Assembly: GCA_947303825.1 (NCBI GenBank)
Contig: CAMYZK010000127.1
Location: 1-7,043 of the forward strand
Reading direction: 5' to 3'
Source: an uncultured Prevotella sp.
Lineage (GTDB): Bacteria > Bacteroidota > Bacteroidia > Bacteroidales > Bacteroidaceae
Length of the DNA: 7,043 nt
In this document: one piece after another, positions 1 through 5,531 of the stretch
How the letters are laid out: each line of letters begins with the position of its first letter
Numbering within the stretch: the stretch's first letter is position 1
Made by a program: the position numbers and the translations under genes
Notes under the pieces: generated by a model
Seen by the model: the letters and a program-made list of their open reading frames with translations, nothing else
Databases searched by the model: none
What the model was told of the DNA's origin: nothing

Positions 1-718
1 CCCAGCTCAGTGGCTCTATGGCAGTGTCGATGATGTCGGCACCGTTGTTGCACACCTCAAGGATGCTTGCCATCGAGAGACCAGGGCCTGAATGTCCGTG
101 ATACTGTATGATGATGTCGGGGTGTTTCGTCTTGATGCTCTTGGTCAGGGCACCCAGCAGGGCAGGCTGGCCTATTCCCGCCATGTCCTTAAGGCATATC
201 TCTTCGGCACCGGCTGCTATTACCTCATCAGCAATCTTGCTGTAGTACTCTACCGTGTGAACGGGCGAGGTGGTAATGCAGAGCGTGGCCTGAGGTATCA
301 TGCCTGCAGCCTTGGCCCACTTGATGCTGGGGATGATGTTGCGCGTGTCGTTGAGTCCACAGAAGATGCGGGGTATGTCAACGCCTTGGGCGTGCTTCAC
401 CTTATACATAAGTTCGCGCACGTCGTCTGGCACCGGATACATGCGCAGCGCATTCAGTCCTCGGTCTAGCATGTGGGTCTGGATGCCTACCTCGTTGAAG
501 GGTTTGCAAAAAGCACGCACTGCCAGGTTGGGGTTCTCGCCTGCCATGAGGTTCACCTGCTCGAAGGCACCGCCGTTGGTTTCCACACGGTCGAAACAGC
601 CCATGTCGATGATGACGGGTGCTATACGCTCTAACTGATCCTTACGAGGCTGGAATTTTCCGCTCGACTGCCACATGTCGCGATAGACAAGGCTGAACTT
701 GATTTTCTTCTTTTTCAT
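1..718 (-). CDS. Pyruvate carboxylase subunit B / oxaloacetate decarboxylase alpha subunit, N-terminal part
   Basis: This is the carboxyltransferase domain of a biotin-dependent enzyme that moves CO2 between carboxybiotin and pyruvate/oxaloacetate. I translated it by hand from ATG at 718; 239 codons are present and the C-terminus lies beyond the window edge. The TIM-barrel hallmarks are visible: YRDMWQS at residues 12-18 (metal ligand Asp14), CLKDMAG at 175-181 (Lys177, expected to be the carbamylated metal-bridging lysine) and HGHSGPG at 207-213 (metal ligands His207 and His209). The opening FSLVYRDMWQSSGKFQPR and the following ETNGGAFEQVN are the form I associate with Bacteroidetes proteins. 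The biotinyl domain, if present, would be downstream and cannot be seen. Subunit B of a two-subunit pyruvate carboxylase and the alpha subunit of a Na+-pumping oxaloacetate decarboxylase cannot be told apart from this part alone, so no symbol is given. The gene is transcribed divergently from the lipoprotein at 901. Confidence 0.93.
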   Translation of the reverse strand, partial: MKKKKIKFSLVYRDMWQSSGKFQPRKDQLERIAPVIIDMGCFDRVETNGGAFEQVNLMAGENPNLAVRAFCKPFNEVGIQTHMLDRGLNALRMYPVPDDVRELMYKVKHAQGVDIPRIFCGLNDTRNIIPSIKWAKAAGMIPQATLCITTSPVHTVEYYSKIADEVIAAGAEEICLKDMAGIGQPALLGALTKSIKTKHPDIIIQYHGHSGPGLSMASILEVCNNGADIIDTAIEPLSW

Positions 719-750
719 AGTCTGATGTTTAGGATTAGAATAATATTTTG

Positions 751-758
751 CAAAGGTA
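751..758 (-). promoter_or_regulatory. Promoter -7 box for the carboxyltransferase gene
   Basis: On the minus strand this reads TACCTTTG, an exact match to the Bacteroidetes -7 consensus TAnnTTTG. It ends 32 bases before the ATG at 718, giving a leader of roughly 28 nt. A -33 TTTG at the usual 19-21 base spacing is not present; the nearest (complement of CAAA at 784-787) is 25 bases away, so the -33 element is weak. Confidence 0.65.
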
Positions 759-873
759 GTCTTTTTCGTGCAGTTTGAGTACACAAAGTAGTTAAAAGGA
801 GTTAAAGCGGGGCGTTGCTAATGAAAAAACATTAACTTTTGCCTTGTCAAACTCTCTGTAGCTTCTTAATTTG

Positions 874-881
874 TAACTTTG
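874..881 (+). promoter_or_regulatory. Promoter -7 box for the lipoprotein gene at 901
   Basis: TAACTTTG matches the Bacteroidetes -7 consensus TAnnTTTG exactly and ends 19 bases before the ATG at 901. A near-copy (TAACTTTT, 833-840) lies about 40 bases upstream and could be a second, weaker start. No convincing -33 TTTG is visible for either. Confidence 0.6.
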
Positions 882-900
882 CATAATTATTTTTCTGCTT

Positions 901-1659
901 ATGAAAATACATTCGATGGTCTTCTTGGCGGTTGCCCTTATTACAATAGCATGCTCGCAACTGCCTTCTGCTACAGTCGAGACTCCCTCTTCTTCTGTTT
1001 CGGCAGTCGACAATACCATTTATGGCCTGGCGTGCGACGGCAGCAACGATACTATAGTGGTTTTTCTGAGAATGCCTTACACCGGGGCTAATCCCGACAC
1101 GCTCAACATTCTTCAGGCTTCAACCAGTCACAAGGTGTTTGGAGACGTGCGCATTGGAGACCGCCTTGCAATAGTTAGGAATGCACAAGACAGCACTGTT
1201 GCCGACATCGTCATCGTGACGCAAGACCTCATGGGGCCGTGGTGCTATAAGGTGAACCCTACGCTGAAGCGCCGTGCCGACACCGACGACCAGACCTACG
1301 CCCAGATAGTGAGCCAGCTGCCCGACTCCATTGCCCAGATGCTTAAGATGGAGCTGGAGTATGGCATGAATCTGAAGGCTGACAGTGTGGTGACACCTAT
1401 TGGGATGGTTCGCCGGCCTTCCACTGTCGACGAGGAGAGCCCTGTGGAGTTTCCACGTCAGAAGATGTACAGGCAGTGGTGCATCAAAAACGGACGGATA
1501 TTGCTCATGGAGACACAAATGGACTCTATAGGAAATGCCATACCTGTTGTTACCGACACGGCAGAGCTGGTGATGCTTACACCCGACACACTGGTGCTCA
1601 GAATGAATGGTGTGGACCGTGGATATTACAGGCGGACCGATGGTACCGACGTGAAATGA
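901..1659 (+). CDS. Putative outer-membrane lipoprotein of unknown family
   Basis: The 252-residue product begins with a short lipoprotein signal peptide: Lys2, a hydrophobic stretch at residues 6-16, and a lipobox ending ITIAC with the lipidated cysteine at 18. The mature part is followed by a Ser/Thr/Val-rich tether (19-36) and then strand-rich sequence (about 38-110). A charged helical stretch comes next (about 125-160). The C-terminal block at about 190-245 has the alternating pattern WCIKNGRILLMETQ...DTLVLRMNG...GYYRR, which resembles lipocalin-like lipoproteins of Bacteroidetes. I do not recognise the gene securely, and the lipocalin-like idea is inference from strand pattern only. The start is supported by the -7 box 19 bases upstream and by the complete signal peptide. 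It is followed by a separate promoter at about 1710-1743, so it is probably monocistronic. I see no clear hairpin terminator after it. Confidence 0.85.
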   Translation: MKIHSMVFLAVALITIACSQLPSATVETPSSSVSAVDNTIYGLACDGSNDTIVVFLRMPYTGANPDTLNILQASTSHKVFGDVRIGDRLAIVRNAQDSTVADIVIVTQDLMGPWCYKVNPTLKRRADTDDQTYAQIVSQLPDSIAQMLKMELEYGMNLKADSVVTPIGMVRRPSTVDEESPVEFPRQKMYRQWCIKNGRILLMETQMDSIGNAIPVVTDTAELVMLTPDTLVLRMNGVDRGYYRRTDGTDVK

Positions 1660-1709
1660 TGCCCGGCAGGTATGTCCATAACATAAATCTAGTTAATTTT
1701 ACTGCCAAA

Positions 1710-1743
1710 ATTGCAGTCGTATCGGAAAAAATGTGTAATTTTG
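1710..1743 (+). promoter_or_regulatory. Promoter of the regulator-LptE-TPR-secG operon
   Basis: The -7 box TAATTTTG (1736-1743) is an exact TAnnTTTG match; a -33-like ATTG (1710-1713) lies 22 bases upstream. The box ends only nine bases before the ATG at 1753, so the expected transcript start leaves a leader of about five nucleotides or fewer. It rules out the longer in-frame start at 1711, which lies inside the promoter. Confidence 0.6.
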
Positions 1744-1752
1744 TCAGCTGAA

Positions 1753-3459
1753 ATGGACAACAAAGAGCTGCAAGGCATCAAAAAGAGATATAACATCGTG
1801 GGAAACTGCGGTGCGCTCAATCAGGTTTTGGACATCTCACTGCAGGTGGCGCCAACCGACCTTAGTGTGCTCATCGTGGGAGAGAGTGGAGTGGGAAAGG
1901 AAATTATTCCCCGCCTCATCCACGACAACTCTCCTCGCAGGCGCGAGAAGTATTTCGCCATCAACTGCGGCTCCATTCCTGAAGGCACCATCGACAGCGA
2001 ACTGTTTGGCCATGTGAAGGGTTCCTACACTGGAGCCATTGGCGACTCACTGGGATATTTCGGCGTGGCAAACAAGGGAACATTGTTCTTAGACGAGGTG
2101 GGCGAGCTTCCGATGGCTACCCAGGCCCGTCTCCTTAGGGTTCTTGAAACCGGTGAATATATTCCCGTGGGAGCGACAGAGGTTAAGAAAACCGATGTTC
2201 GCATTGTTGCTGCAACAAATGTCAATATACACAAGGCCATAAGCGAGGGACGCTTCAGGGAAGACCTCTACTATAGGCTGAACCGCATACCCCTACAGAT
2301 GCCGCCTTTGCGTGAACGCGGAGAGGACATCGTACTGCTGTTCAGACTCTTTGCCATGGAGATAGCCGAGAAGTACAAGATGGAGAGGGTTGTCCTCACC
2401 GACGAGGCTAAGCAGATGCTTATGCACTACAAGTGGCCGGGCAATGTAAGGCAGCTCAAGAACATCACCGAGCAGATAAGTGTGCTAAGCAAGGAGCGCA
2501 TCATCACGCCCGAAGTGCTCGCTAAGTTTATACCGCAGGACAAGGACACCACGCAAATCACCGTCTTGCCTCATCAGGGTGGCGACCACTCCTTTGAGAA
2601 TGAGCGAGAGATACTTTACAAGATCCTGTTCGAACTGCGTGGTAATGTCAACGACATGCGGCGAGAGATAAGTCAGCTGAAGAAACAGATAGACGACGTA
2701 AAGACTGCCCCGGCAACAATCATTGGCTCGACCACGCCCATGCCCGCCGTTCCTGCCATGCCCACCATGTCGGCCGATGTTGAAGATGCCGAGGCCGAAG
2801 AGTATGTCGAACCCACTGCATCTGCTGAAAACCTGAACCTCAACGACCTCAGCAGGCAGATGCTGGAGAAAGCACTTGAGCGCAACAACGGCAACAGGAA
2901 GAGGGCTGCGCAAGAGCTGGGTATCAGCGACCGTACGCTCTACCGAAGGCTCAGGCAATATGGAATGATACTCGTCATGTTGCTCACCCTTACGCTACAG
3001 GCGTGCTCGGTGAGCTACACCTTCAATGGGGCCAGCATCGACTATAACACCACCAAGACCATACAGATAGCCGACTTCCCCATACGTTCAAGCTATGTCT
3101 GGGGACCTATGGCCAACATCTTCAACAATCAGCTCAAAGACCAGTATGCCAATCATACAAAGCTGCAGCAGGTGAAGAGAAACGGAGACCTGAAGCTCGA
3201 GGGAGAGATTGTCAAGTATGAGCAGAGAAACAAGTCGGTATCGGCAGAGGGCAGCTCGGCACAGGTAGAACTGTCTATGACGGTGAATGTGAGATTTACC
3301 AACAACAAGAAACACACCGACGATTTTGAAAAACAGTTCACGGCTTCTCAGAGCTACGATTCCAACCTCAGCCTCAACGCTGTGCAGGAAGAACTGGTAA
3401 CACAGATGGTGAAAGACATTACCGATCAGATATTCAATGCTACGGTGGCCAACTGGTAA
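1753..3459 (+). CDS. Sigma-54 activator (AAA+ and Fis-type HTH) fused in frame to LptE lipoprotein
   Basis: The 568-residue product joins two proteins normally encoded separately. Residues 1-404 are a bacterial enhancer-binding protein with no N-terminal sensor domain. They show Walker A GESGVGKE (43-50), the sigma-54 contact loop as GSYTGA (90-95, normally GAFTGA), and Walker B GTLFLDE (109-115). REDLYYRLN (169-177) and PPLRERGEDI (184-193) follow, then the sensor II stretch WPGNVRQL (228-235). A likely coiled coil (282-317) and a Pro/Met/Ala-rich linker lead to a Fis-type helix-turn-helix (about 362-404, with NRKRAAQELGISDRTLYRRL). With no stop codon the frame continues at Met405 into a hydrophobic segment, the lipobox LQAC (Cys418) and a complete LptE. 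The start at 1753 is chosen because it follows the -7 box and gives the usual N-terminus for this regulator type. The activator should drive ATP-dependent sigma-54 promoter opening; its targets are not visible here. A missing stop caused by a sequence error cannot be excluded. Confidence 0.88.
   Translation: MDNKELQGIKKRYNIVGNCGALNQVLDISLQVAPTDLSVLIVGESGVGKEIIPRLIHDNSPRRREKYFAINCGSIPEGTIDSELFGHVKGSYTGAIGDSLGYFGVANKGTLFLDEVGELPMATQARLLRVLETGEYIPVGATEVKKTDVRIVAATNVNIHKAISEGRFREDLYYRLNRIPLQMPPLRERGEDIVLLFRLFAMEIAEKYKMERVVLTDEAKQMLMHYKWPGNVRQLKNITEQISVLSKERIITPEVLAKFIPQDKDTTQITVLPHQGGDHSFENEREILYKILFELRGNVNDMRREISQLKKQIDDVKTAPATIIGSTTPMPAVPAMPTMSADVEDAEAEEYVEPTASAENLNLNDLSRQMLEKALERNNGNRKRAAQELGISDRTLYRRLRQYGMILVMLLTLTLQACSVSYTFNGASIDYNTTKTIQIADFPIRSSYVWGPMANIFNNQLKDQYANHTKLQQVKRNGDLKLEGEIVKYEQRNKSVSAEGSSAQVELSMTVNVRFTNNKKHTDDFEKQFTASQSYDSNLSLNAVQEELVTQMVKDITDQIFNATVANW
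2965..3459 (+). other. lptE: LptE module (LPS-assembly lipoprotein) within the fused frame
   Basis: LptE is the outer-membrane lipoprotein that plugs and assists LptD in placing LPS in the outer leaflet. From the internal in-frame ATG at 2965 this module is 164 residues, about the length of free-standing Bacteroidetes LptE. It shows the family signs CSVSYTFNGASIDY directly after the lipobox, then IADFPIRSSYVWGPMA, NGDLKLEGEI, MTVNVRFTN and the C-terminal ITDQIFNATVANW. If translation began at 2965 the signal peptide would be only 13 residues before the cysteine and would carry no Lys or Arg, which is poor. The arginines expected in a signal-peptide n-region are instead encoded just upstream, in the HTH helix (YRRLRQYG). 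A second in-frame ATG at 2977 would shorten the hydrophobic segment further. The module is sound; whether it has its own start is open. Confidence 0.85.
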
Positions 3460-3480
3460 CGAAACACAATACCTCTAAGG

Positions 3481-4230
3481 ATGAATATTGCAGAACTTAT
3501 AAACAACCCGAAACTGCTCGACCGCGACACCCTATACGACCTGCGGTCTATGCTTGCACTCTATCCATATTTCCAGAATGCAAGGCTGCTGCTGCTCCAG
3601 AACCTCTACCTCCTCCACGACCCTTCCTTCGACGAGGAGCTCAGGAGGGCTGCAATATACATCACCGACAGAAAAGTGCTCTTCCAGATGATAGAGGCTG
3701 CCCACTACCGCATTGTTAGGCAGGACACCAAGAAAGAACCCAGTCCTAACAAGGCCGACCAGGACAGCAGGACATTGTCGCTCATTGACGACTTCCTCGA
3801 CTCTATACCAAAAGATGAAGAGATAGCAGGACCTCCAAAGGGACGCAAGCCCACACCTGCCGATGCAGCCGTAGACTATGTGGCTTACCTGCTGGAGAGC
3901 CAGACAGAAGACGATGCAGAGGAAGCTCCACAGCTCATTGGGCAGCAGCTCATCGACTCCTTTATCGAGAAGGACAAAGGAAAGATTGTACTTAACGAAA
4001 ATCCGGTGCTCAAACCAGAGGAAGAACAGCTTGTACAAGAAGAGGAAAATCACGACGAACAAGGGGTATATACCGAGACTCTTGCCAGGATTTACATAAA
4101 ACAGGGCAATTATTCTAAGGCTTTACAAATTATTAGGCAATTAAGTTTGGATAATCCGAAAAAAAATATTTACTTTGCAGACCAAATTCGATTTTTAGAG
4201 AAATTGATTATAAATAATAACAAAAAATAA
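3481..4230 (+). CDS. TPR-containing protein of the lptE-secG cluster
   Basis: This 249-residue protein has no signal peptide and is probably cytoplasmic. The N-terminal part (1-80) is helical with LYDLRSMLALYPYFQNARLLLLQNLY. An acidic, probably flexible middle carries SLIDDFLDSIP (100-110) and RKPTPADAAVDYVAYLLE (122-139). A second LIDSFIEKDKGKIVL motif sits at 157-171. The C-terminus holds one clear tetratricopeptide unit (about 197-228, TETLARIYIKQGNYSKALQIIRQLSLDNP) and a capping helix (FADQIRFLEKLI). I recognise this as the uncharacterised protein that sits between lptE and secG in Bacteroidales; its function is unknown, and a scaffolding role is only inferred from the TPR. It starts 21 bases after the LptE stop and ends 10 bases before secG, so it is co-transcribed. 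The last 100 or so bases are much more AT-rich than the rest and contain a likely promoter for secG. Confidence 0.85.
   Translation: MNIAELINNPKLLDRDTLYDLRSMLALYPYFQNARLLLLQNLYLLHDPSFDEELRRAAIYITDRKVLFQMIEAAHYRIVRQDTKKEPSPNKADQDSRTLSLIDDFLDSIPKDEEIAGPPKGRKPTPADAAVDYVAYLLESQTEDDAEEAPQLIGQQLIDSFIEKDKGKIVLNENPVLKPEEEQLVQEEENHDEQGVYTETLARIYIKQGNYSKALQIIRQLSLDNPKKNIYFADQIRFLEKLIINNNKK
4146..4177 (+). promoter_or_regulatory. Candidate internal promoter for secG inside the TPR gene
   Basis: A -33 TTTG (4146-4149) is followed after exactly 20 bases by TTACTTTG (4170-4177), which matches the TAnnTTTG -7 box at all but one fixed position. The spacing is the best of any promoter in the window. The leader to the secG ATG at 4241 would be about 60 nt. 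It lies within the coding sequence of the TPR protein. Confidence 0.5.
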
Positions 4231-4240
4231 TAGCTAAAAA

Positions 4241-4636
4241 ATGTACACATTACTGTTAATTCTTATCGTACTTGCCGCCATTCTTATGGTTGGCATCGTG
4301 TTAATCCAAGAGTCAAAAGGCGGTGGCCTTGCATCAAACTTTGCTTCGTACAACCAGATTGGTGGTGTGAGAAAGACCACAGACTTTATTGAGAAGATGA
4401 CATGGGGCCTTGCTGCCGCCATGGTAGTCATCAGCGTGGCATGTGCATACGTGGCACCTCGCCATGGACAGCAGGGACCTGCCGTGATGAATATCACCAA
4501 CACTCAGACCAACCCCAACAGTACTCAGGGCGTGTCGGCACCTGCCACAGGCACTGACGCCGCCGCTGCAAAGAGCACTGACGCCGCCGCCACTAAAGGC
4601 ACTGACGCCGCCGCTGCTGGAGAGACTAAGAAATAA
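4241..4636 (+). CDS. secG: Preprotein translocase subunit SecG
   Basis: SecG is the small inner-membrane partner of SecYE that eases SecA-driven protein export. The 131-residue product has the two expected membrane segments (about 4-22 and 55-73), and between them the family signature VLIQESKGGGLASNF (20-34) followed by GGVRKTTDFIEKMTW. Beyond the second segment there is a tail of nearly 60 residues rich in Ala, Thr and Asn. It ends in three copies of an eight-residue unit of the type GTDAAAAK and then GETKK; such tails are low-complexity and vary between species. The ATG follows an A-rich stretch (gctaaaaa), the usual Bacteroidetes initiation context, 10 bases after the TPR gene. It is the last gene of the operon, directly before a terminator, and may also be served by the internal promoter at 4146-4177. 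Confidence 0.95.
   Translation: MYTLLLILIVLAAILMVGIVLIQESKGGGLASNFASYNQIGGVRKTTDFIEKMTWGLAAAMVVISVACAYVAPRHGQQGPAVMNITNTQTNPNSTQGVSAPATGTDAAAAKSTDAAATKGTDAAAAGETKK
4551..4622 (+). repeat. Three tandem 24-bp repeats in the 3' end of secG
   Basis: Three copies starting at 4551, 4575 and 4599 share the core gcactgacgccgccgc and are exactly 24 bp apart. They encode GTDAAAAK, STDAAATK and GTDAAAAG. Because the unit is a multiple of three, copy-number change would alter tail length without breaking the frame. Confidence 0.85.
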
Positions 4637-4662
4637 GTTCCTTTCCACATTATTATTATATA

Positions 4663-4696
4663 GAGGGGGTGCCTATTGTGACACTCCCTCTTTTTT
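4663..4696 (+). terminator. Rho-independent terminator after secG
   Basis: A 9-bp stem (gagggggtg 4663-4671 with cactccctc 4682-4690, one G-T pair) and a 10-base loop are followed at once by six T residues. It lies 27 bases after the secG stop and ends the operon. Confidence 0.88.
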
Positions 4697-4901
4697 AGCC
4701 CTTACCTGACGATGGAGAAGCATGTGCCAAGTGTTAAATATCAATGAAAAACAATCGGAATTCTGAACAAATATCAAGAGCGTGGTGCTATTTGATTTTT
4801 TAACATTTCGGAAATAGCTGATTTTCAGCTGCTTGCAAAAAAGTTACAAAAACCACCGAAAAAAAATCACAAAAAATGATACGTGGTATGAAAAAAATAT
4901 C
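4697..4901. other. AT-rich intergenic region upstream of the small lipoprotein gene
   Basis: No coding sequence of credible length is seen here. Two items stand out. A 9-bp direct repeat AAATATCAA occurs at 4736-4744 and 4769-4777, 33 bp apart, about three helical turns. A perfect small hairpin, AGCTGA-TTT-TCAGCT, is at 4816-4830. Long A tracts occupy about 4836-4898, just before the -7 box, and may act as an upstream activating element or bend. I find no sigma-54 type -24/-12 promoter here. Confidence 0.5.
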
Positions 4902-4909
4902 TACCTTTG
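4902..4909 (+). promoter_or_regulatory. Promoter -7 box for the small lipoprotein gene
   Basis: TACCTTTG is an exact match to TAnnTTTG and is identical to the box of the divergent carboxyltransferase gene. It is preceded by long A tracts and ends 51 bases before the ATG at 4961, giving a leader of about 45-48 nt. The -33 element is poorly matched. Confidence 0.7.
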
Positions 4910-4960
4910 CAGCGTTTTAATAAACTAATGATTGTTTTACAGATTTAAAAAAGCACAGAA

Positions 4961-5290
4961 ATGAAAAAGATTGCATTTGTTTTCGCAGCAGCTGCCATGA
5001 TGGTAGCTTGTGGCCAGAAGGCAGCCGAGGTTGTTCTGACCGCCGAGGATTCAACAAACGTTCAGGCTCAGGTTGAGCAGGCTATCGCCGCTGAGATTGG
5101 CGAGGCTCCCGCTGCTCCCGATTCAGCTGCTACCGAGGAGGTAAAGAAGCAGTACGAGGCTGACCTGAAGGCTTTCGAGGACAAGAAGGCTCAGATCGAG
5201 GCTACCAAGGAGCAGAAGCTGGCTGAGGCTTACGCTAAGGCTCTTGAGGAGAAGAAGGCTGCTCCCGCTGACAGCACTGCCAACAAGTAA
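4961..5290 (+). CDS. Small Ala/Lys/Glu-rich lipoprotein, probably abundant
   Basis: The 109-residue product starts MKKIAFVFAAAAMMVAC, a clean lipoprotein signal peptide with the lipidated cysteine at 17. The mature protein has an Ala/Glu/Gln-rich stretch, a short Ala/Pro segment (48-57), then a charged helix (about 57-99, KKQYEADLKAFEDKKAQIEA...) that is probably a coiled coil or single long helix, and ends DSTANK. I do not recognise a named family. The shape (lipid anchor plus charged helix) recalls small envelope spacer lipoproteins such as Lpp, but that is only analogy; no peptidoglycan-linking C-terminal lysine rule can be claimed. Codon choice is extreme: Glu is GAG and Lys is AAG nearly throughout, and Ala is mostly GCT, unlike its neighbours. 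With the exact -7 box, an A-rich start context and a strong terminator, this suggests a highly expressed monocistronic gene. Confidence 0.88.
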   Translation: MKKIAFVFAAAAMMVACGQKAAEVVLTAEDSTNVQAQVEQAIAAEIGEAPAAPDSAATEEVKKQYEADLKAFEDKKAQIEATKEQKLAEAYAKALEEKKAAPADSTANK

Positions 5291-5318
5291 TTCTGCAATT
5301 TACAGATTTTACAACGAT

Positions 5319-5352
5319 TACTGCCGGGCATTAGCCCGGCAGTATTGTTTTT
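5319..5352 (+). terminator. Rho-independent terminator after the small lipoprotein gene
   Basis: A perfect 11-bp stem (tactgccgggc 5319-5329 with gcccggcagta 5334-5344) closes a four-base loop and is followed by ttgttttt. It begins 28 bases after the stop codon. Confidence 0.93.
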
Positions 5353-5410
5353 ATGCCAGCCTATACATAAGGACTTGATGTCCCCGCCCCCCTTCGCCGC
5401 CAAGCGGTAA

Positions 5411-5470
5411 AGCACAGCAAATCCCTCTGTGCTTAAAAAAGTTTGTGCTATTGCAGTACAAACTTTTTTT
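5411..5470. repeat. Two adjacent perfect inverted repeats before the fimbrial gene
   Basis: The first is AGCACAG (5411-5417) with CTGTGCT (5427-5433). Two bases on, a 12-bp arm aaaaaagtttgt (5435-5446) pairs with acaaactttttt (5458-5469). The second hairpin has an A run on one side and a T run on the other, so it could terminate transcription from either direction. A weak -7-like box for the fimbrial gene overlaps its end, so it may instead, or also, be a regulatory structure. Confidence 0.6.
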
Positions 5471-5479
5471 ATACTTTTA
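5450..5479 (+). promoter_or_regulatory. Weak candidate promoter for the fimbrial lipoprotein gene
   Basis: ATTG (5450-5453) and TACTTTTA (5472-5479, lacking the final G of TAnnTTTG) are 18 bases apart. The -33 part lies in the loop and arm of the inverted repeat at 5435-5469. The leader to the ATG at 5532 would be about 50 nt. The match is weaker than for the other genes. Confidence 0.3.
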
Positions 5480-5531
5480 CGTTACATGTTCAAAGGGAAT
5501 AGGCCCTCATAACAATTAAATCTATTCAACA

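Noticed and set aside
92..638. Plus-strand open frames over 92-469 and 300-638
   Set aside because: They lie opposite a clearly conserved carboxyltransferase on the minus strand and have no recognisable protein features.
1711..1752. Longer N-terminus for the regulator starting at ATG 1711
   Set aside because: These 14 codons overlap the -7 box at 1736-1743, so they would not be in the transcript. The family-like N-terminus begins at 1753.
2485..2958. Minus-strand open frame of 157 codons inside the regulator gene
   Set aside because: It is the antisense of the well-supported AAA+/HTH coding sequence, is Gly/His/Arg-rich and has no promoter or signal of its own.
3532..4062. Minus-strand open frame of 176 codons opposite the TPR gene
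   Set aside because: It is a mirror of helical coding sequence giving Val/Leu/Phe-rich nonsense; the plus-strand protein is in a recognised operon position.
4551..4622. Short regular repeats as a possible CRISPR array
   Set aside because: Units are directly abutting 24-mers with no spacers and are in frame with secG.
4780..4910. Sigma-54 (-24/-12) promoter upstream of the small lipoprotein gene
   Set aside because: TGGTGC and TTGCA pieces occur but never with the required spacing; an exact TAnnTTTG box explains the promoter.
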